Assembly (NCBI RefSeq): GCF_001544915.2
Contig: NZ_FCOE02000001.1
Coordinates: 310,001 to 374,000, forward strand
Length of the DNA stretch: 64,000 nucleotides
Source of the DNA: Caballeronia pedi
GTDB taxonomy: Bacteria; Pseudomonadota; Gammaproteobacteria; Burkholderiales; Burkholderiaceae
Direction: 5' to 3'
This document shows positions 9,746-19,086 of this stretch, in pieces; the stretch's first letter is position 1; the number at the start of each line of letters is the position of its first letter. A program made the translations under genes and the position numbers. The notes beneath the pieces are model-generated. The model ran no database searches and was not told where the DNA came from. It saw nothing but the letters and a program-made list of their open reading frames with translations.

Positions 9746-10678
9746 ATGATGAACGACGATCCTCTCGGTCTGGCCCAGACCGCATTCGCGGCGCTCGCCG
9801 ACATCGCCTTTGCCTGCGCGCTCGGCTCAATGCTCCTGAATGGCTGGCTGACACGCGAACAGGCGTTCGCGCCCGTGTCGCCCGCGCGGGCCGGCTGGCG
9901 GCGCGCGGCGCGAGGCGGCTTGCTTGCGGCGATTACTCTGATGCTGTGCAACTTCGTTTCACTGTGGCTGCAGTCGGCGGCGATGAGCGGCGCGCCGGTC
10001 GCCGAAGCGGGCGCGTCGTTGTGGCTGGTCGCGACGGGCACGCATGCGGGCATCGGCTGGACGGTCGCGCTGGCGGGCAGCGTGCTCCTCACGCTGGCGG
10101 CGGGCGGGGGCGCGTCATCGGTTGCGCGCATCGGATTCGCGGCGCTTGCCGCGCTGGTCGTCGCGGCGGGCAAGTCGGCGGTCGGTCACGCGGCCGACGC
10201 GGGCGCGTTCTCCTTCGCGGAAGGCGTGCAAACGCTGCATCTCCTCGCGACGGCCGTGTGGGGCGGCATCGTCATCGCGGGTGCGTTCGTGTTGCCGGCG
10301 CTCGACACATCGGTGGCGCGCGCGTTTCTGATCCGCACGGTCGCGCGCATGTCGCGCACAGCGGCGATCGCGCTGGCGTTCGTCGTCCTGACGGGCGGGT
10401 TCAATGCGTGGCGCGGCGTCGGCGGCTCGTCAGCGGTGCTGACAGCGAGCGCCTGGGGTCACGCGTTGCTCGTGAAGCTCGCGCTGGTCGCGCTGGCGCT
10501 CATGTTCGGCGCGCTGAACCGATGGTCGGCGCTGCCGCGTCTGCAACGCTCGGCTTCGACGATGGACGCGCACACGGTCATCAACGTGATGCGCATCGAA
10601 GCAGTGATGATGGCAGGCGTGTTCGCGGCGGCGGCCGTGCTGTCGCACAGCGTGCCGGGATCCGCGCTCGGCGGGTGA
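9746..10678 (+). CDS. copD: CopD family copper-resistance membrane protein
   Basis: This 310-residue inner-membrane protein has about eight hydrophobic segments. The second half shows the CopD-domain pattern: a conserved HLLATAVWGG-type segment, a long helix with LIRTVARMSR, then GGFNAW and WGHALLVKLALV. CopD is thought to move copper across the inner membrane together with the periplasmic CopC, but no copC gene is seen nearby. The ATG at 9746 is used (an ATG immediately follows at 9749); the longer upstream open frame contains arginine-rich non-coding sequence. The gene is divergent from the cytochrome c genes, which hints at a respiratory or copper-delivery link without proving it. Confidence 0.8.
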   Translation: MMNDDPLGLAQTAFAALADIAFACALGSMLLNGWLTREQAFAPVSPARAGWRRAARGGLLAAITLMLCNFVSLWLQSAAMSGAPVAEAGASLWLVATGTHAGIGWTVALAGSVLLTLAAGGGASSVARIGFAALAALVVAAGKSAVGHAADAGAFSFAEGVQTLHLLATAVWGGIVIAGAFVLPALDTSVARAFLIRTVARMSRTAAIALAFVVLTGGFNAWRGVGGSSAVLTASAWGHALLVKLALVALALMFGALNRWSALPRLQRSASTMDAHTVINVMRIEAVMMAGVFAAAAVLSHSVPGSALGG

Positions 10679-10691
10679 AACGACGCGCGTC

Positions 10692-10991
10692 TTACTCGTA
10701 GCCGAGCTTGTGAGAGACGATCGGCGCGCAGAAGAGCGCCACCGCGCAGCCGATGACCTTGCCTTGCAGCTCGACGAAGGCCGTGTGCGAATCGGCGCTG
10801 AAGATCACTGCGAGCAACTGCGGCAGGCAGAACACGAACGCCGCAACGATGAACCAGCGCGTCACCGCCGCGATGCGCCAGCCGTGCTGCGCGCCGATGC
10901 CCGCGGCCACCACGCGCGCCACGCCCAGCGCGACGAGCGAGCCCACAGCCAGTTGCGCTCGGACGTATTCATCGGGAAGGACGTGCCACAT
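10692..10991 (-). CDS. Small hypothetical membrane protein
   Basis: This 99-residue protein has three to four hydrophobic stretches (near 15-33, 43-62 and 78-92). It begins MWHVLPDEYV and ends in a short polar tail, HKLGYE. No recognised domain is visible. It is convergent with copD (13 bp between the stop codons) and lies 123 bp downstream of panB on the same strand, so it may be a tail gene of that operon or have its own promoter. Coding status is supported by the regular hydrophobic pattern and a codon bias like its neighbours. Function unknown. Confidence 0.6.
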   Translation of the reverse strand: MWHVLPDEYVRAQLAVGSLVALGVARVVAAGIGAQHGWRIAAVTRWFIVAAFVFCLPQLLAVIFSADSHTAFVELQGKVIGCAVALFCAPIVSHKLGYE

Positions 10992-11089
10992 GATCGTTCT
11001 CGCTCTTTTTAGTGACTTTTGGCAAGGGTACGTGCAGGAAGCTCGTCAGTATGTACGAGAAAACGCAGATCGTGAACGGGATTTTTCAA

Positions 11090-11109
11090 CGCGGCCCGGG
11101 CGGGCCGCG
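11090..11109 (-). repeat. GC-rich hairpin after panB
   Basis: CGCGGCCC (11090-11097) and GGGCCGCG (11102-11109) form an 8-bp perfect stem five bases beyond the panB stop codon. No T-run follows on the minus strand, so it is a possible pause or 3'-end stabilising hairpin rather than a proven terminator. Confidence 0.45.
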
Positions 11110-11114
11110 AGCGC

Positions 11115-11930
11115 TCAGAACGTGTGTTCCGGACCGGGAAAGCTGCCGTCCTTCACGGCGCGCACATACGCTTCGACGGCCGCGAAAATGTTCGGCTGGC
11201 CTTGCATGAAATCCTTGACGAAGCGCGGCCGCTTGCCGTGGAAGATGCCGAGCATGTCGTGCAGCACGAGCACTTGCCCGGAACAGTCGATGCCTGCGCC
11301 GATGCCGATCGTCGGAATCGCGAGCGCCTCCGTGACTTCGCGCGCGAGCAGCGTGGGCACCGCTTCGATCACGATCAGTTGCGCGCCGGCTTCCTGCAGC
11401 GCGATGGCGTCGCGCTTCATCTGTTCGGCCGCCGCCTCGGACTTGCCCTGCACCTTGAAGCCGCCGAACGCATGCACCGACTGCGGCGTGAGCCCGACGT
11501 GCCCGCACACCGGAATCGACCGCTCGACGAGAAAGCGCACGGTGTCCGCGAGCCATTCGCCCCCTTCGATCTTCACCATCTGCGCACCCGCGCGCATCAG
11601 CTTCACAGAGTTCGCGTAGGCATCTTCCTTCGAGCCGATCGTGCCGAACGGCATGTCCGCGACGACCAGCGCGCTGCGGTTGCCGCGCGCCACCGCCGCC
11701 GTGTGATACGCGATGTCCTCGAGCGTGACGGGCAGCGTCGTGCCATGTCCTTGCAGCACGTTGCCGAGCGAATCGCCGATCAGCATGACATCGACGCCCG
11801 CGCGTTCGAGCAGCGCGGCGAAGCTCGCGTCGTAGCACGTCAGCATCGCGATGCGCTCGCCGGCCTCGCGCATGGATTGGAGCTTGGGTACGGTGATCGT
11901 CGAGCGATTCGTTTCCTGCAGATACGTCAT
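11115..11930 (-). CDS. panB: 3-methyl-2-oxobutanoate hydroxymethyltransferase
   Basis: The first committed enzyme of pantothenate synthesis transfers a hydroxymethyl group from methylene-tetrahydrofolate to 2-oxoisovalerate, giving ketopantoate. The 271-residue protein shows the PanB hallmarks: LTCYDASFA, a metal-binding [33 protein letters not shown] and [20 protein letters not shown]. Length is standard. It follows the deoxynucleoside kinase gene by 38 bp on the minus strand and shares this cluster with folK, which supplies the folate pathway that PanB draws on. A panC gene is not in the window. Confidence 0.96.
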   Translation of the reverse strand: MTYLQETNRSTITVPKLQSMREAGERIAMLTCYDASFAALLERAGVDVMLIGDSLGNVLQGHGTTLPVTLEDIAYHTAAVARGNRSALVVADMPFGTIGSKEDAYANSVKLMRAGAQMVKIEGGEWLADTVRFLVERSIPVCGHVGLTPQSVHAFGGFKVQGKSEAAAEQMKRDAIALQEAGAQLIVIEAVPTLLAREVTEALAIPTIGIGAGIDCSGQVLVLHDMLGIFHGKRPRFVKDFMQGQPNIFAAVEAYVRAVKDGSFPGPEHTF

Positions 11931-11968
11931 GATCGTTTCACTAAAGAGGGCGTGGCTGCGCGGCGCGC

Positions 11969-12649
11969 TCAGACCGATACGCCTTTGACAAAGAATTCCT
12001 TGCGCCCGCGCATCGTCTCGATACGCTCGACGAGGAGCGCGAGATCGTCGTCCGATGCAAGCGGGTTCAGGTGCTCCGCGTTCACCGTGAGCAACGGCGT
12101 CGCGTCATAGTGATAGAAGAACTCGTTATACGCATCGCAGAGCGCGCGCAGATACGAATCCGAGATCTGCAGTTCCATCGGCAGCGCGCGCTTTTGAATG
12201 CGCGCGAACAGCACTTCGGGACTCGCCTGCAGATAGATGACGAGATCGGGCGCGGGGCCGCTCGAACGAATGTGCGAGGCGACATCCTTGTAGAGCTGGA
12301 ACTCGTCGTCGGGCAGCGTGAGGCGCGCGAACAGCTCGCTCTTCTGCGTGAGGAAGTCCGTCATCAAAGCCGCGCCGCTCGTCACGATATCGGCGGCTTC
12401 CTGCGTCTGCGATGCGCGCTGCAACGAGAAGTTCAACTGCGTAGCGAGCGCATGGCGCGTGGTGTCGCGATAGAAGCGTTCGAGAAACGGATTGTCCTGC
12501 GGACGCTCGAACAGCGTGCGCATCGACCAGCGTTCGGCGAGCAGAGTCGCGAGCGTGGTCTTGCCCACGCCGATCGGCCCTTCGATCGCAATGTAACGGT
12601 GGGGCGGCCGCAGTTGCGGCGCGGTCACGGTGAGTGGCGGAACGCTCAT
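11969..12649 (-). CDS. Deoxynucleoside kinase family protein
   Basis: This 226-residue protein has the P-loop GPIGVGKTT near residues 24-32 and the downstream signatures [21 protein letters not shown] and an LID-like [13 protein letters not shown] of the deoxyadenosine/deoxyguanosine kinase family. It would phosphorylate purine deoxynucleosides in the cytoplasm for dNTP salvage. The start overlaps the folK stop codon (ATGA, 12646-12649), which implies translational coupling. The same folK-kinase-panB order is common in Burkholderiales. Exact nucleoside specificity cannot be read. Confidence 0.87.
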   Translation of the reverse strand: MSVPPLTVTAPQLRPPHRYIAIEGPIGVGKTTLATLLAERWSMRTLFERPQDNPFLERFYRDTTRHALATQLNFSLQRASQTQEAADIVTSGAALMTDFLTQKSELFARLTLPDDEFQLYKDVASHIRSSGPAPDLVIYLQASPEVLFARIQKRALPMELQISDSYLRALCDAYNEFFYHYDATPLLTVNAEHLNPLASDDDLALLVERIETMRGRKEFFVKGVSV

Positions 12650-13200
12650 CGGCAGTCTGTCTTGTTGGAAGGGGCGGGGCTCGTGTCAGCGGGGGTGGAC
12701 TGCGTGCCGACCATGCACTGACACGCGGCGACTTTCTCGATACGCTGATCGGCGACGTCCGCGATGAACGAATCCGCGCGGCCGCGTTGAGGAAGAATGA
12801 GATCGGGTTCGAGCTCGACCAGCGGCACCAGCACGAAGGCGCGCTGCGTCATGCGCGGATGCGGCACGACGAGATCCGCTTCGTCGATGCTCGATGCGCC
12901 ATACAGCAGGATGTCGAGATCGAGCGTGCGCGGCGCGTTGCGATACGGCCGCTCGCGCCCGAACTGCAACTCGATGTGATGACACAGACGCAACAGCGCG
13001 CGCGCCGGCAGGCTCGTTTCGAGCTTGACGACGCAATTGAAGTAATCGTCGCCCGATGCATCGATCGGCGCGGTGCGATACACGCTCGATTTCGCGAGCA
13101 CGGTGATCGTGTGCTGCTGGGCGAGACACACGACTGCGTCTTTCAGGGTCTGGCGCGCATCGCCGAGATTCGCCCCCAGGCCCAGATAAGCAATCGTCAT
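12646..13200 (-). CDS. folK: 2-amino-4-hydroxy-6-hydroxymethyldihydropteridine pyrophosphokinase
   Basis: FolK transfers pyrophosphate from ATP to 6-hydroxymethyl-7,8-dihydropterin in folate synthesis. The 184-residue protein begins with the family motif AYLGLGANLGDARQTL and contains the signature RNAPRTLDLDILLYG, with the magnesium-binding Asp pair in DLDIL. The motif VVPHPRMTQRAFVLVPL is also complete. The stop overlaps the start of the kinase gene by four bases, and pcnB ends 78 bp upstream, an arrangement (pcnB-folK) shared with many proteobacteria. Confidence 0.95.
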   Translation of the reverse strand: MTIAYLGLGANLGDARQTLKDAVVCLAQQHTITVLAKSSVYRTAPIDASGDDYFNCVVKLETSLPARALLRLCHHIELQFGRERPYRNAPRTLDLDILLYGASSIDEADLVVPHPRMTQRAFVLVPLVELEPDLILPQRGRADSFIADVADQRIEKVAACQCMVGTQSTPADTSPAPSNKTDCR

Positions 13201-13278
13201 GGCAGAAGTCCTACGCGTAGGTCACGGCGAAAAGCGGGAAAGCAACATCGCTCTTCGCTACTGTAACCAAAACCGGCG

Positions 13279-14847
13279 TTACTCGTTGTCGGCGCCTTCG
13301 CGACTGTTCGGCGCACTGGATACGACGTCGCCTTCGCGGCCTTCCGCGGCCTGTTCCACCGACTCGCCCGTGCGGCGCTTCGCGTTGCTGCGACGGCGAC
13401 GCTTCTTCGGCGCGTTGCGGTCCTTGCCGCCTTCGGACAACAGCGTTTCGCGCGCGGCGTGATCGCCGTCGATGAAATCGCTCCACCATTGACCGATGGC
13501 CGCATCGAGCTCGCCCGATTCGCAACGCAGTAGCAGGAAATCATACCCCGCTCTGAATCTTTGGTGTTCCAGCAGCTTCAGCGCGCTGCGGCCGCGCTTT
13601 TCCAGCCGATGCTGAAGACCCCAGATCTCGCGCATGTCCGACGAGTAGCGCTTGTGGATCGCGAGCTTCTCGGTCTGCATGTCGAGCACGTCGTCCATCG
13701 CGCGATGCAGCGCGGGCACCGGATATTCGCCGTTGGCCGTGAATTGCTGCCAGCGCGTCTGCACGTCGTGCCACAGCAGCGTGGCGAAGAGAAAGCCCGG
13801 CGACACGGGCTTGCCCGCACGCACGCGTTCGTCGGTGCTGGTGAGCGCGAGCGTGACGAACTTCTCGCCGTGCGGCTGTTCGAGCACGACGTCGAGCAGC
13901 GGCAGCACGCCATGATGCAGACCTTCCTGACGCAGCCGCGTGAGACACGCGAGCGCATGACCGGACAGCAGCAGCTTCAGCATCTCGTCGAACAGACGCG
14001 CGGCCGGCACGTTGTTCATCAGATCGGCAAGATCTTTAATAGGCGCGCGCGTGGCTTCGTCGATCTCGAAGCCGAGCTTCGCCGCGAAGCGCACCACGCG
14101 CAGCATGCGCACCGGGTCTTCGCGATAGCGCGTGGCCGGATCGCCGATCATGCGCAACAGACGCGCGCGGATATCGGCCATGCCGTCGTGATAATCCAGC
14201 ACGGTTTGCGTGGCCGGATCGTAGTACATCGCGTTGATCGTGAAGTCGCGGCGCGTGGCGTCTTCGTGCTGCTCGCCCCAGACGTTGTCGCGCAGCACGC
14301 GCCCGCTCGCGTCGACGGCATGCGTGCGGCCATCGAGCTCGCCACGTTTCAGACGGCGCGGTGGTTCGGCGGCCGGTTCCGGCGGCACATCCATCAGCGC
14401 GCGGAACGTCGATGTCTCGATGATCTCCTGCCCGAACTGCACGTGCACGATCTGAAAGCGCCGCCCGATGATGCGCGCGCGGCGAAACAGCTTCTGCACC
14501 TGATCGGGCGTGCCGTCAGTGGCGACGTCGAAGTCCTTGGGCGCGACGCCGAGCAGCAGATCGCGCACCGCGCCGCCGACGATGAACGCGCGATGTCCCG
14601 CGTGCTGCAGGCCGTCGGTCACGCGGACCGCGTTCTTCGAGATCAGCGACGGATCGATGCCGTGAATGTCCGATGACAGGATGACCGGCACGCTCGGGTC
14701 TCGCTTCACGTGCACGGCGGCTTTCTTGCGCGGGCTCTTGCGAGCCGGTTTGTCGTCGGGCGAAACAGGTGGCGTGTCGTTCGCTGCGCCTTCGTCGGAG
14801 TCGGCGCTGTCTTGCCCGAACAGCTTGCGGATGAGTTTTTTAATCAC
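13279..14847 (-). CDS. pcnB: Poly(A) polymerase I
   Basis: PcnB adds 3' poly(A) tails that mark RNA for decay. The 522-residue protein has the nucleotidyltransferase core near residues 90-115, GGAVRDLLLG followed by FDVATDGTPDQV (the DxD pair), then RRDFTINAMYYD, DGMADI and EDPVRMLRVVRFAAKLGF, which separate this family from tRNA CCA-adding enzymes only by length and tail. The C-terminal tail is Lys/Arg-rich (KKRRRRSNAKRR), as expected for RNA binding. The start is GTG at 14847, overlapping the stop of the HAD hydrolase gene by eight bases. Because it overlaps, it probably depends on upstream translation. Confidence 0.94.
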   Translation of the reverse strand: MIKKLIRKLFGQDSADSDEGAANDTPPVSPDDKPARKSPRKKAAVHVKRDPSVPVILSSDIHGIDPSLISKNAVRVTDGLQHAGHRAFIVGGAVRDLLLGVAPKDFDVATDGTPDQVQKLFRRARIIGRRFQIVHVQFGQEIIETSTFRALMDVPPEPAAEPPRRLKRGELDGRTHAVDASGRVLRDNVWGEQHEDATRRDFTINAMYYDPATQTVLDYHDGMADIRARLLRMIGDPATRYREDPVRMLRVVRFAAKLGFEIDEATRAPIKDLADLMNNVPAARLFDEMLKLLLSGHALACLTRLRQEGLHHGVLPLLDVVLEQPHGEKFVTLALTSTDERVRAGKPVSPGFLFATLLWHDVQTRWQQFTANGEYPVPALHRAMDDVLDMQTEKLAIHKRYSSDMREIWGLQHRLEKRGRSALKLLEHQRFRAGYDFLLLRCESGELDAAIGQWWSDFIDGDHAARETLLSEGGKDRNAPKKRRRRSNAKRRTGESVEQAAEGREGDVVSSAPNSREGADNE

Positions 14848-15526
14848 GTGTGTCGAACAGGTTCAGGATGCGCCAGCCTTTGGCTTGCGCGTGCGCGCGC
14901 AGGGTGTCGTCGGGATTGGTCGCGACCGGGTCGGTGACGCGCTCGAGCAGCGGGATGTCGTTGTGCGAGTCGCTGTAGAAATAGCTGTGCTTGAAGTCGT
15001 CCAGCGTTTTGCCGCTCGCTGCGAGCCATTGCTCGACGCGCACGATCTTGCCTTCGCGATAGCTCGGCGTGCCGGTCGGCCGGCCGGTGAGCGCGCCGTT
15101 GGGATGATCGTCGACGGTTTCCACTTCGCAGGCGATCAGGGTTTCGATGCCGAATGCTTCCGCGATCGGCGCGGTGATGAACGCGTTGGTCGCGGTGACG
15201 AGGCAGCAGAGATCGCCGTTGTCCTGATGCTCGCGCACGAGCGTCACGGCGGCCGGCACGATGCGCGGATTGATCACCTCGCGCATGAATTGCGTGTGCC
15301 AGTCGGTGAGTTGCTCGCGCGAGTATTTCGCGAGCGGCGCGAGCATCGCGTGCAGATACGCGTTGATGTCGAGCACGCCCGCCTTGTAATCCGCATAGAA
15401 GGCGTCGTTCTGGCGCGCGAAAGAATCCGCGTCGACGATGCCGAGTTTCACCATGAAGCGGCCCCATTCATGGTCGCTGTCGGTGGGAATGAGCGTGTGG
15501 TCGAGATCGAAAAGGGCGAGGTTCAT
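14840..15526 (-). CDS. HAD-superfamily phosphatase, SerB-like (HAD-IB)
   Basis: The 228-residue protein starts MNLALFDLDHTLI, which carries haloacid-dehalogenase motif I (DxDxT). Motif II is in CCLVTATNAF and motif IV in SDSHNDIPLL. The helical cap between motifs I and II is that of HAD subfamily IB, as in phosphoserine phosphatase-like enzymes. The open frame extends far upstream, but the ATG at 15526 gives the exact family N-terminus, so it is chosen. It starts 11 bases after the hda stop and overlaps pcnB by eight bases. Substrate unknown; several related proteins hydrolyse small phosphorylated metabolites. Confidence 0.88.
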   Translation of the reverse strand: MNLALFDLDHTLIPTDSDHEWGRFMVKLGIVDADSFARQNDAFYADYKAGVLDINAYLHAMLAPLAKYSREQLTDWHTQFMREVINPRIVPAAVTLVREHQDNGDLCCLVTATNAFITAPIAEAFGIETLIACEVETVDDHPNGALTGRPTGTPSYREGKIVRVEQWLAASGKTLDDFKHSYFYSDSHNDIPLLERVTDPVATNPDDTLRAHAQAKGWRILNLFDTRD

Positions 15527-15537
15527 GGGTGCGCATT

Positions 15538-16341
15538 CTACTTGAAGCGGGTCGGATCGTTGTCCGGCGGGGCCAGGCTGGAATCGGCAGCGGCCGGATC
15601 GCCGAACAGATCGGCCGCGCGGTCCTGCGCCGGCACGGGCGCGAGCGGCGCTGCGCGGCCGGTCTGCTGGAGCATCGTGCGCAGGAGCGCGCGCGTCACC
15701 GCGCGTTTCTGTTCCAGCGAGAAGCGGTCGAGTTCGTCGAGCAGGGCCATGAGACTCGGCATGTCGCGGCGGAAATGCGTGAGCAGATAGCCGGGCACGT
15801 CTTCCGCGAGCACGATGCCGCGTTCGCGCGCCGCGTGTTTCAGCACCGAGGCTTTCGCTTCGTCGGAGAGCGGCTGGAGGTGGAACACGAGGCCCCAGCC
15901 GAGCCGCGTGCGCAGGTCTTCGCGCACGGTGAGCGCGAGCGGCGCGTCGTTGCCGGTCGCGACGAGGGCGCTGGTCGGATGCGCGCGCACTTCGTTGAAG
16001 AGATTGAAGAGCGCGATCTGCTGCGCGGGCGAGAGGCGGTCGCAATCATCGACGGCATAGAGCGTCACGCGCGGATCGAAACCGAACGCGTTGAGCGCGC
16101 TTTGCGGACTCAGGTAGCGCGCGTGGCCGTCCGCCTCGTGCGTGAGCGCCTGCAGCAAATGGCTGCGGCCGCTGCCCGGTTCGCCCCAGACGTAGAACGT
16201 GCGGTCCGCGACCGGCCCGGCCGCGAGCGCGTCTTCGAGCGCGCGCAGACGCTCGACCAGTTCGTGATTGCCGGCGGCGAAAAAATTGTCGAAGGTGGCG
16301 GGCGGCGGCGTGCCCAGATCGAGCGTCAGTTGGCGTTGCAC
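15538..16341 (-). CDS. hda: DnaA regulatory inactivator Hda
   Basis: Hda is a DnaA-related AAA+ protein that, with the beta clamp, stimulates ATP hydrolysis by DnaA and so limits re-initiation. The 267-residue protein opens with QLTLDLG, matching the QL[S/P]L-type clamp-binding motif at residues 2-8. It has a degenerate P-loop [10 protein letters not shown] (Lys replaced by Arg, frequent in Hda), DDCDRLS as Walker B and a C-terminal [20 protein letters not shown] segment. A Pro/Ala-rich tail of about 40 residues follows. The GTG start at 16341 is chosen because it places the clamp motif at the N-terminus. It heads the tightly packed hda-HAD-pcnB group and is divergent from purM, the common arrangement in betaproteobacteria. 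Confidence 0.92.
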   Translation of the reverse strand: MQRQLTLDLGTPPPATFDNFFAAGNHELVERLRALEDALAAGPVADRTFYVWGEPGSGRSHLLQALTHEADGHARYLSPQSALNAFGFDPRVTLYAVDDCDRLSPAQQIALFNLFNEVRAHPTSALVATGNDAPLALTVREDLRTRLGWGLVFHLQPLSDEAKASVLKHAARERGIVLAEDVPGYLLTHFRRDMPSLMALLDELDRFSLEQKRAVTRALLRTMLQQTGRAAPLAPVPAQDRAADLFGDPAAADSSLAPPDNDPTRFK

Positions 16342-16552
16342 GGGGAGATCGGTATCGTCGGGCCTTGAGTCGGGCGTATCTTGAAAACTGCCGGATGAGC
16401 CGAGGGTATACGCGCAAAGCCGCAGCGGATCGTCGTGTGCGCGAGGGGCTCGGGCGCTTTTCAGATCGCCTTCGATCTCGAAAAGAGCGCCTGCGCGGTG
16501 TCTGGCGAACGCGGGAAAATCCAGCCTGCCGACCGTCGTCGGGTCATCATCG

Positions 16553-16571
16553 GGTAAAATCGCATTTTACC
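16553..16571. promoter_or_regulatory. Symmetric TAAAAT inverted repeat before purM
   Basis: GGTAAAAT (16553-16560) and ATTTTACC (16564-16571) form a perfect 8-bp inverted repeat around CGC. Each arm contains TAAAAT, the -10 form seen at other housekeeping genes of this window, one per strand. The purM ATG lies 21 bases downstream. It could be overlapping -10 elements for purM and hda or a repressor operator; no clear -35 was found. Confidence 0.45.
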
Positions 16572-16592
16572 GACCTTCTTGCTTCCCTCCCC

Positions 16593-17648
16593 ATGAATCA
16601 ACCGAAATCCGCTCCAGACGCCCAAGGTTTGTCGTATCGCGACGCGGGCGTGGACATCGACGCAGGCGACGCGCTCGTCGACCGGATCAAGCCGTTTGCC
16701 AAGAAGACGATGCGCGACGGCGTGCTGGGCGGCATCGGCGGATTCGGCGCGCTCTTCGAAGTGCCGAAGAAGTACAAGGAGCCGGTGCTGGTGTCGGGCA
16801 CGGACGGCGTCGGCACCAAGCTGCGCCTCGCGTTCACGCTGAACCGGCATGACACGGTCGGTCAGGATCTCGTCGCGATGAGCGTGAACGATATCCTCGT
16901 GCAGGGCGCCGAGCCGCTCTTTTTCCTCGATTATTTCGCCTGCGGCAAGCTGGACGTCGACACGGCGGCGGACGTCGTGAAGGGCATCGCGACGGGTTGC
17001 GAACTGTCGGGCTGCGCGCTGATCGGCGGCGAGACGGCGGAAATGCCGGGCATGTATCCGGACGGCGAATACGATCTCGCGGGCTTCGCGGTCGGCGCGG
17101 TGGAAAAGAGCAAGATCATCGACGGCAGCACGATCAAGCCCGGCGATGTGGTGTTGGGGCTGGCTTCGAGTGGCATCCATTCGAACGGTTATTCGCTGGT
17201 GCGCAAGATCATCGAGCGCGCGAACCCTGATCTGAACGCCGATTTCGACGGCCGCTCGCTCGCCGACGCGCTGATGGCACCCACGCGCATCTACGTGAAG
17301 CCGCTGCTTTCGGCGATGCAGAGCGTGACTGTAAAGGGCATGGCGCATATCACGGGCGGCGGGCTGGTCGAGAACATTCCGCGCGTGCTGCGCGAAGGGC
17401 TGACGGCGGAGCTGGATCATCGCGCGTGGCCGCTGCCGCCGCTGTTCGCGTGGCTGCAGAAGCACGGCGGCGTCGCGGATGCGGAGATGCATCGCGTGTT
17501 CAACTGCGGTATCGGGATGGCGGTGATCGTCGCGGCGGAAGATGCCGATGCGGCGATCGGGTTGCTGTCGGGCGCCGGGGAACAGGTTTGGAAGATCGGC
17601 GTCGTGCGTGAAAGCAAGGAAGGGGAGGCGCAGACGGTGGTGGTTTGA
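16593..17648 (+). CDS. purM: Phosphoribosylformylglycinamidine cyclo-ligase
   Basis: PurM (AIR synthetase) closes the imidazole ring in step five of purine synthesis. The 351-residue protein has the family sequence [14 protein letters not shown], the ATP-binding glycine-rich loop [21 protein letters not shown], the conserved [11 protein letters not shown] and [16 protein letters not shown], and the C-terminal [13 protein letters not shown]. Length is normal. The ATG at 16593 is chosen over an earlier in-frame start because the preceding codons cross the promoter inverted repeat. A strong terminator follows. Confidence 0.97.
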   Translation: MNQPKSAPDAQGLSYRDAGVDIDAGDALVDRIKPFAKKTMRDGVLGGIGGFGALFEVPKKYKEPVLVSGTDGVGTKLRLAFTLNRHDTVGQDLVAMSVNDILVQGAEPLFFLDYFACGKLDVDTAADVVKGIATGCELSGCALIGGETAEMPGMYPDGEYDLAGFAVGAVEKSKIIDGSTIKPGDVVLGLASSGIHSNGYSLVRKIIERANPDLNADFDGRSLADALMAPTRIYVKPLLSAMQSVTVKGMAHITGGGLVENIPRVLREGLTAELDHRAWPLPPLFAWLQKHGGVADAEMHRVFNCGIGMAVIVAAEDADAAIGLLSGAGEQVWKIGVVRESKEGEAQTVVV

Positions 17649-17678
17649 GGGCTGCGCGGTTTGGTTGATTTGGAAGGG

Positions 17679-17713
17679 AAAGACCCTCGCGTTGCGCGAG
17701 GGTCTTTGTTTTT
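17679..17713 (+). terminator. Intrinsic terminator of purM
   Basis: A 13-bp perfect stem (AAAGACCCTCGCG at 17679-17691, CGCGAGGGTCTTT at 17695-17707) with loop TTG is followed by GTTTTT. It lies 30 bases after the purM stop codon and is the strongest hairpin in this part of the window. The A-run on the other side lets it work in both directions. Confidence 0.92.
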
Positions 17714-17787
17714 GGGGCGGTGATTGCGGTTGCCTTAGGCTTTTAGTCGAGTCAGTTCCTCCCGCTCAACCTATGGAAAGCAACGGG

Positions 17788-19086
17788 TTAATAACCGCAG
17801 GTACTATAGGGTTGATAATCAGGATAGGAAAACCGATAACAACTGTCAGGCACGTACATAACATCGTGGGTCTGTGCCGGAGTAGATCCGAGTTGCCTTG
17901 TGAGAAACGCGGCGGCGATCTTATTGAACGCAGGGCGCGGAGCTGTCAGATGGTGTAGGTCCGCTGTCGAGGTATCGGAAGCCGGTGCGGTCAAACGCTC
18001 TCCGGCTGAAATCAATTCCGCTGGATAGACCTTACCTTGATATTCGACGACATACCTGCTGTCGGCGGTGAGATATTTACCGTTGTCGAGCCCCATGCCT
18101 GCTGGCGTGGAATACTGATAGCCGCCGAGCGTTTGGATTTCGCCCAAAGGACGCATGGAGTTTCTTTTCAAGTCTTGCAGAGTTCCGTCGAAACTTCCTT
18201 TAGAAAGATCAACGCGAAGGAACTGTGTCTGTGCCGTATAGGTTGGCACGAACAAATGTGAGCCTGCAGGCATGAGCGTTGTGTCCGACGCCGCAAATAC
18301 TAAACGTGGCATGTTTACCGTAAGCGGATTTGCAATATAGTCCACTGTTGGCTGTACGCTTTTAATGGTTTTGAACTGCACTCCCTCGATCGTTGGTGGC
18401 GTATAGATGACCGGATCACCGCCCTGGAAGAGTTTCACGACTGACTTCACCGACTGTCCAGCCACGTCCCGCACGTCGAGCGTCACGCGATAAAGCGGAA
18501 TCGACATACCCTTCACACCGAAATCGAATCCATCCGGCAGGCGCTGGAAGATTTTCGTTTGCGGGCCGAGATCGTCATAAGGCAAGACGTCCGCCGGGAA
18601 TGCGCCTTCAGTTGTGATGTACAGCATCTTGCTGTACTGCAGCGCATCGGGCCCCGTGAGCGGGACGTAGGATTGGCGCAGCGTGGTATCGGATTCGCCT
18701 GTTACGCCGAACCGTGTACGCGTGATTCCGGTTTCGCGGCCCGGGTCTATCGGCGGGGAACCGATGAGCGGGGTGGACGGGTTCGTCAAGATCGCGCCGC
18801 CTGTGTCTGGCTTTTGAATGGAATTCCACCCGAATGTGTAGTAGCCGGAGCCGGACGCCGTATTGAAGATGCCATCGAAGAAGCTCGACGCATCGCTCGT
18901 CTGGCTCACGGCCTCCGAAGCACCTTCCGGCGCGCCAGCGCCCTTTGCCACACTGGCGATATCGCCGCCTGCTGCTCCATCCGAACCGCTGCACGCGCTC
19001 AACGTGGCCGCCATGAGCAAGCTTGCGACGGGCATGAAATACGTGCGCTTTGCGCGCGTTGCGACGGACTGTTTTCTCGACAACAT
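17788..19086 (-). CDS. Hypothetical lipoprotein
   Basis: No family is recognised. The 432-residue protein has a basic N-terminus, a hydrophobic stretch and a lipobox LSAC with the acylated Cys at residue 32, so it is probably anchored in the outer membrane or exposed to the periplasm. A Gly/Ser/Ala linker follows, then a mixed beta-rich region with several YxxP and repeat-like YTPP segments, and two Cys near the C-terminus (DSCYRFSY and STCGY). The ATG at 19086 is chosen because GAGGAAAAAG sits before it; the ATG at 19119 has no such site. Codon use is AT-richer than in purM and miaA on either side, which suggests acquisition by transfer. Confidence 0.8.
   Translation of the reverse strand: MLSRKQSVATRAKRTYFMPVASLLMAATLSACSGSDGAAGGDIASVAKGAGAPEGASEAVSQTSDASSFFDGIFNTASGSGYYTFGWNSIQKPDTGGAILTNPSTPLIGSPPIDPGRETGITRTRFGVTGESDTTLRQSYVPLTGPDALQYSKMLYITTEGAFPADVLPYDDLGPQTKIFQRLPDGFDFGVKGMSIPLYRVTLDVRDVAGQSVKSVVKLFQGGDPVIYTPPTIEGVQFKTIKSVQPTVDYIANPLTVNMPRLVFAASDTTLMPAGSHLFVPTYTAQTQFLRVDLSKGSFDGTLQDLKRNSMRPLGEIQTLGGYQYSTPAGMGLDNGKYLTADSRYVVEYQGKVYPAELISAGERLTAPASDTSTADLHHLTAPRPAFNKIAAAFLTRQLGSTPAQTHDVMYVPDSCYRFSYPDYQPYSTCGY

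Noticed and set aside
14840..16045. Long frame that would fuse the HAD phosphatase to upstream sequence
   Set aside because: The added N-terminal part is antisense-like and Arg/Ala-rich, overlapping hda in another frame; the family start is at 15526.
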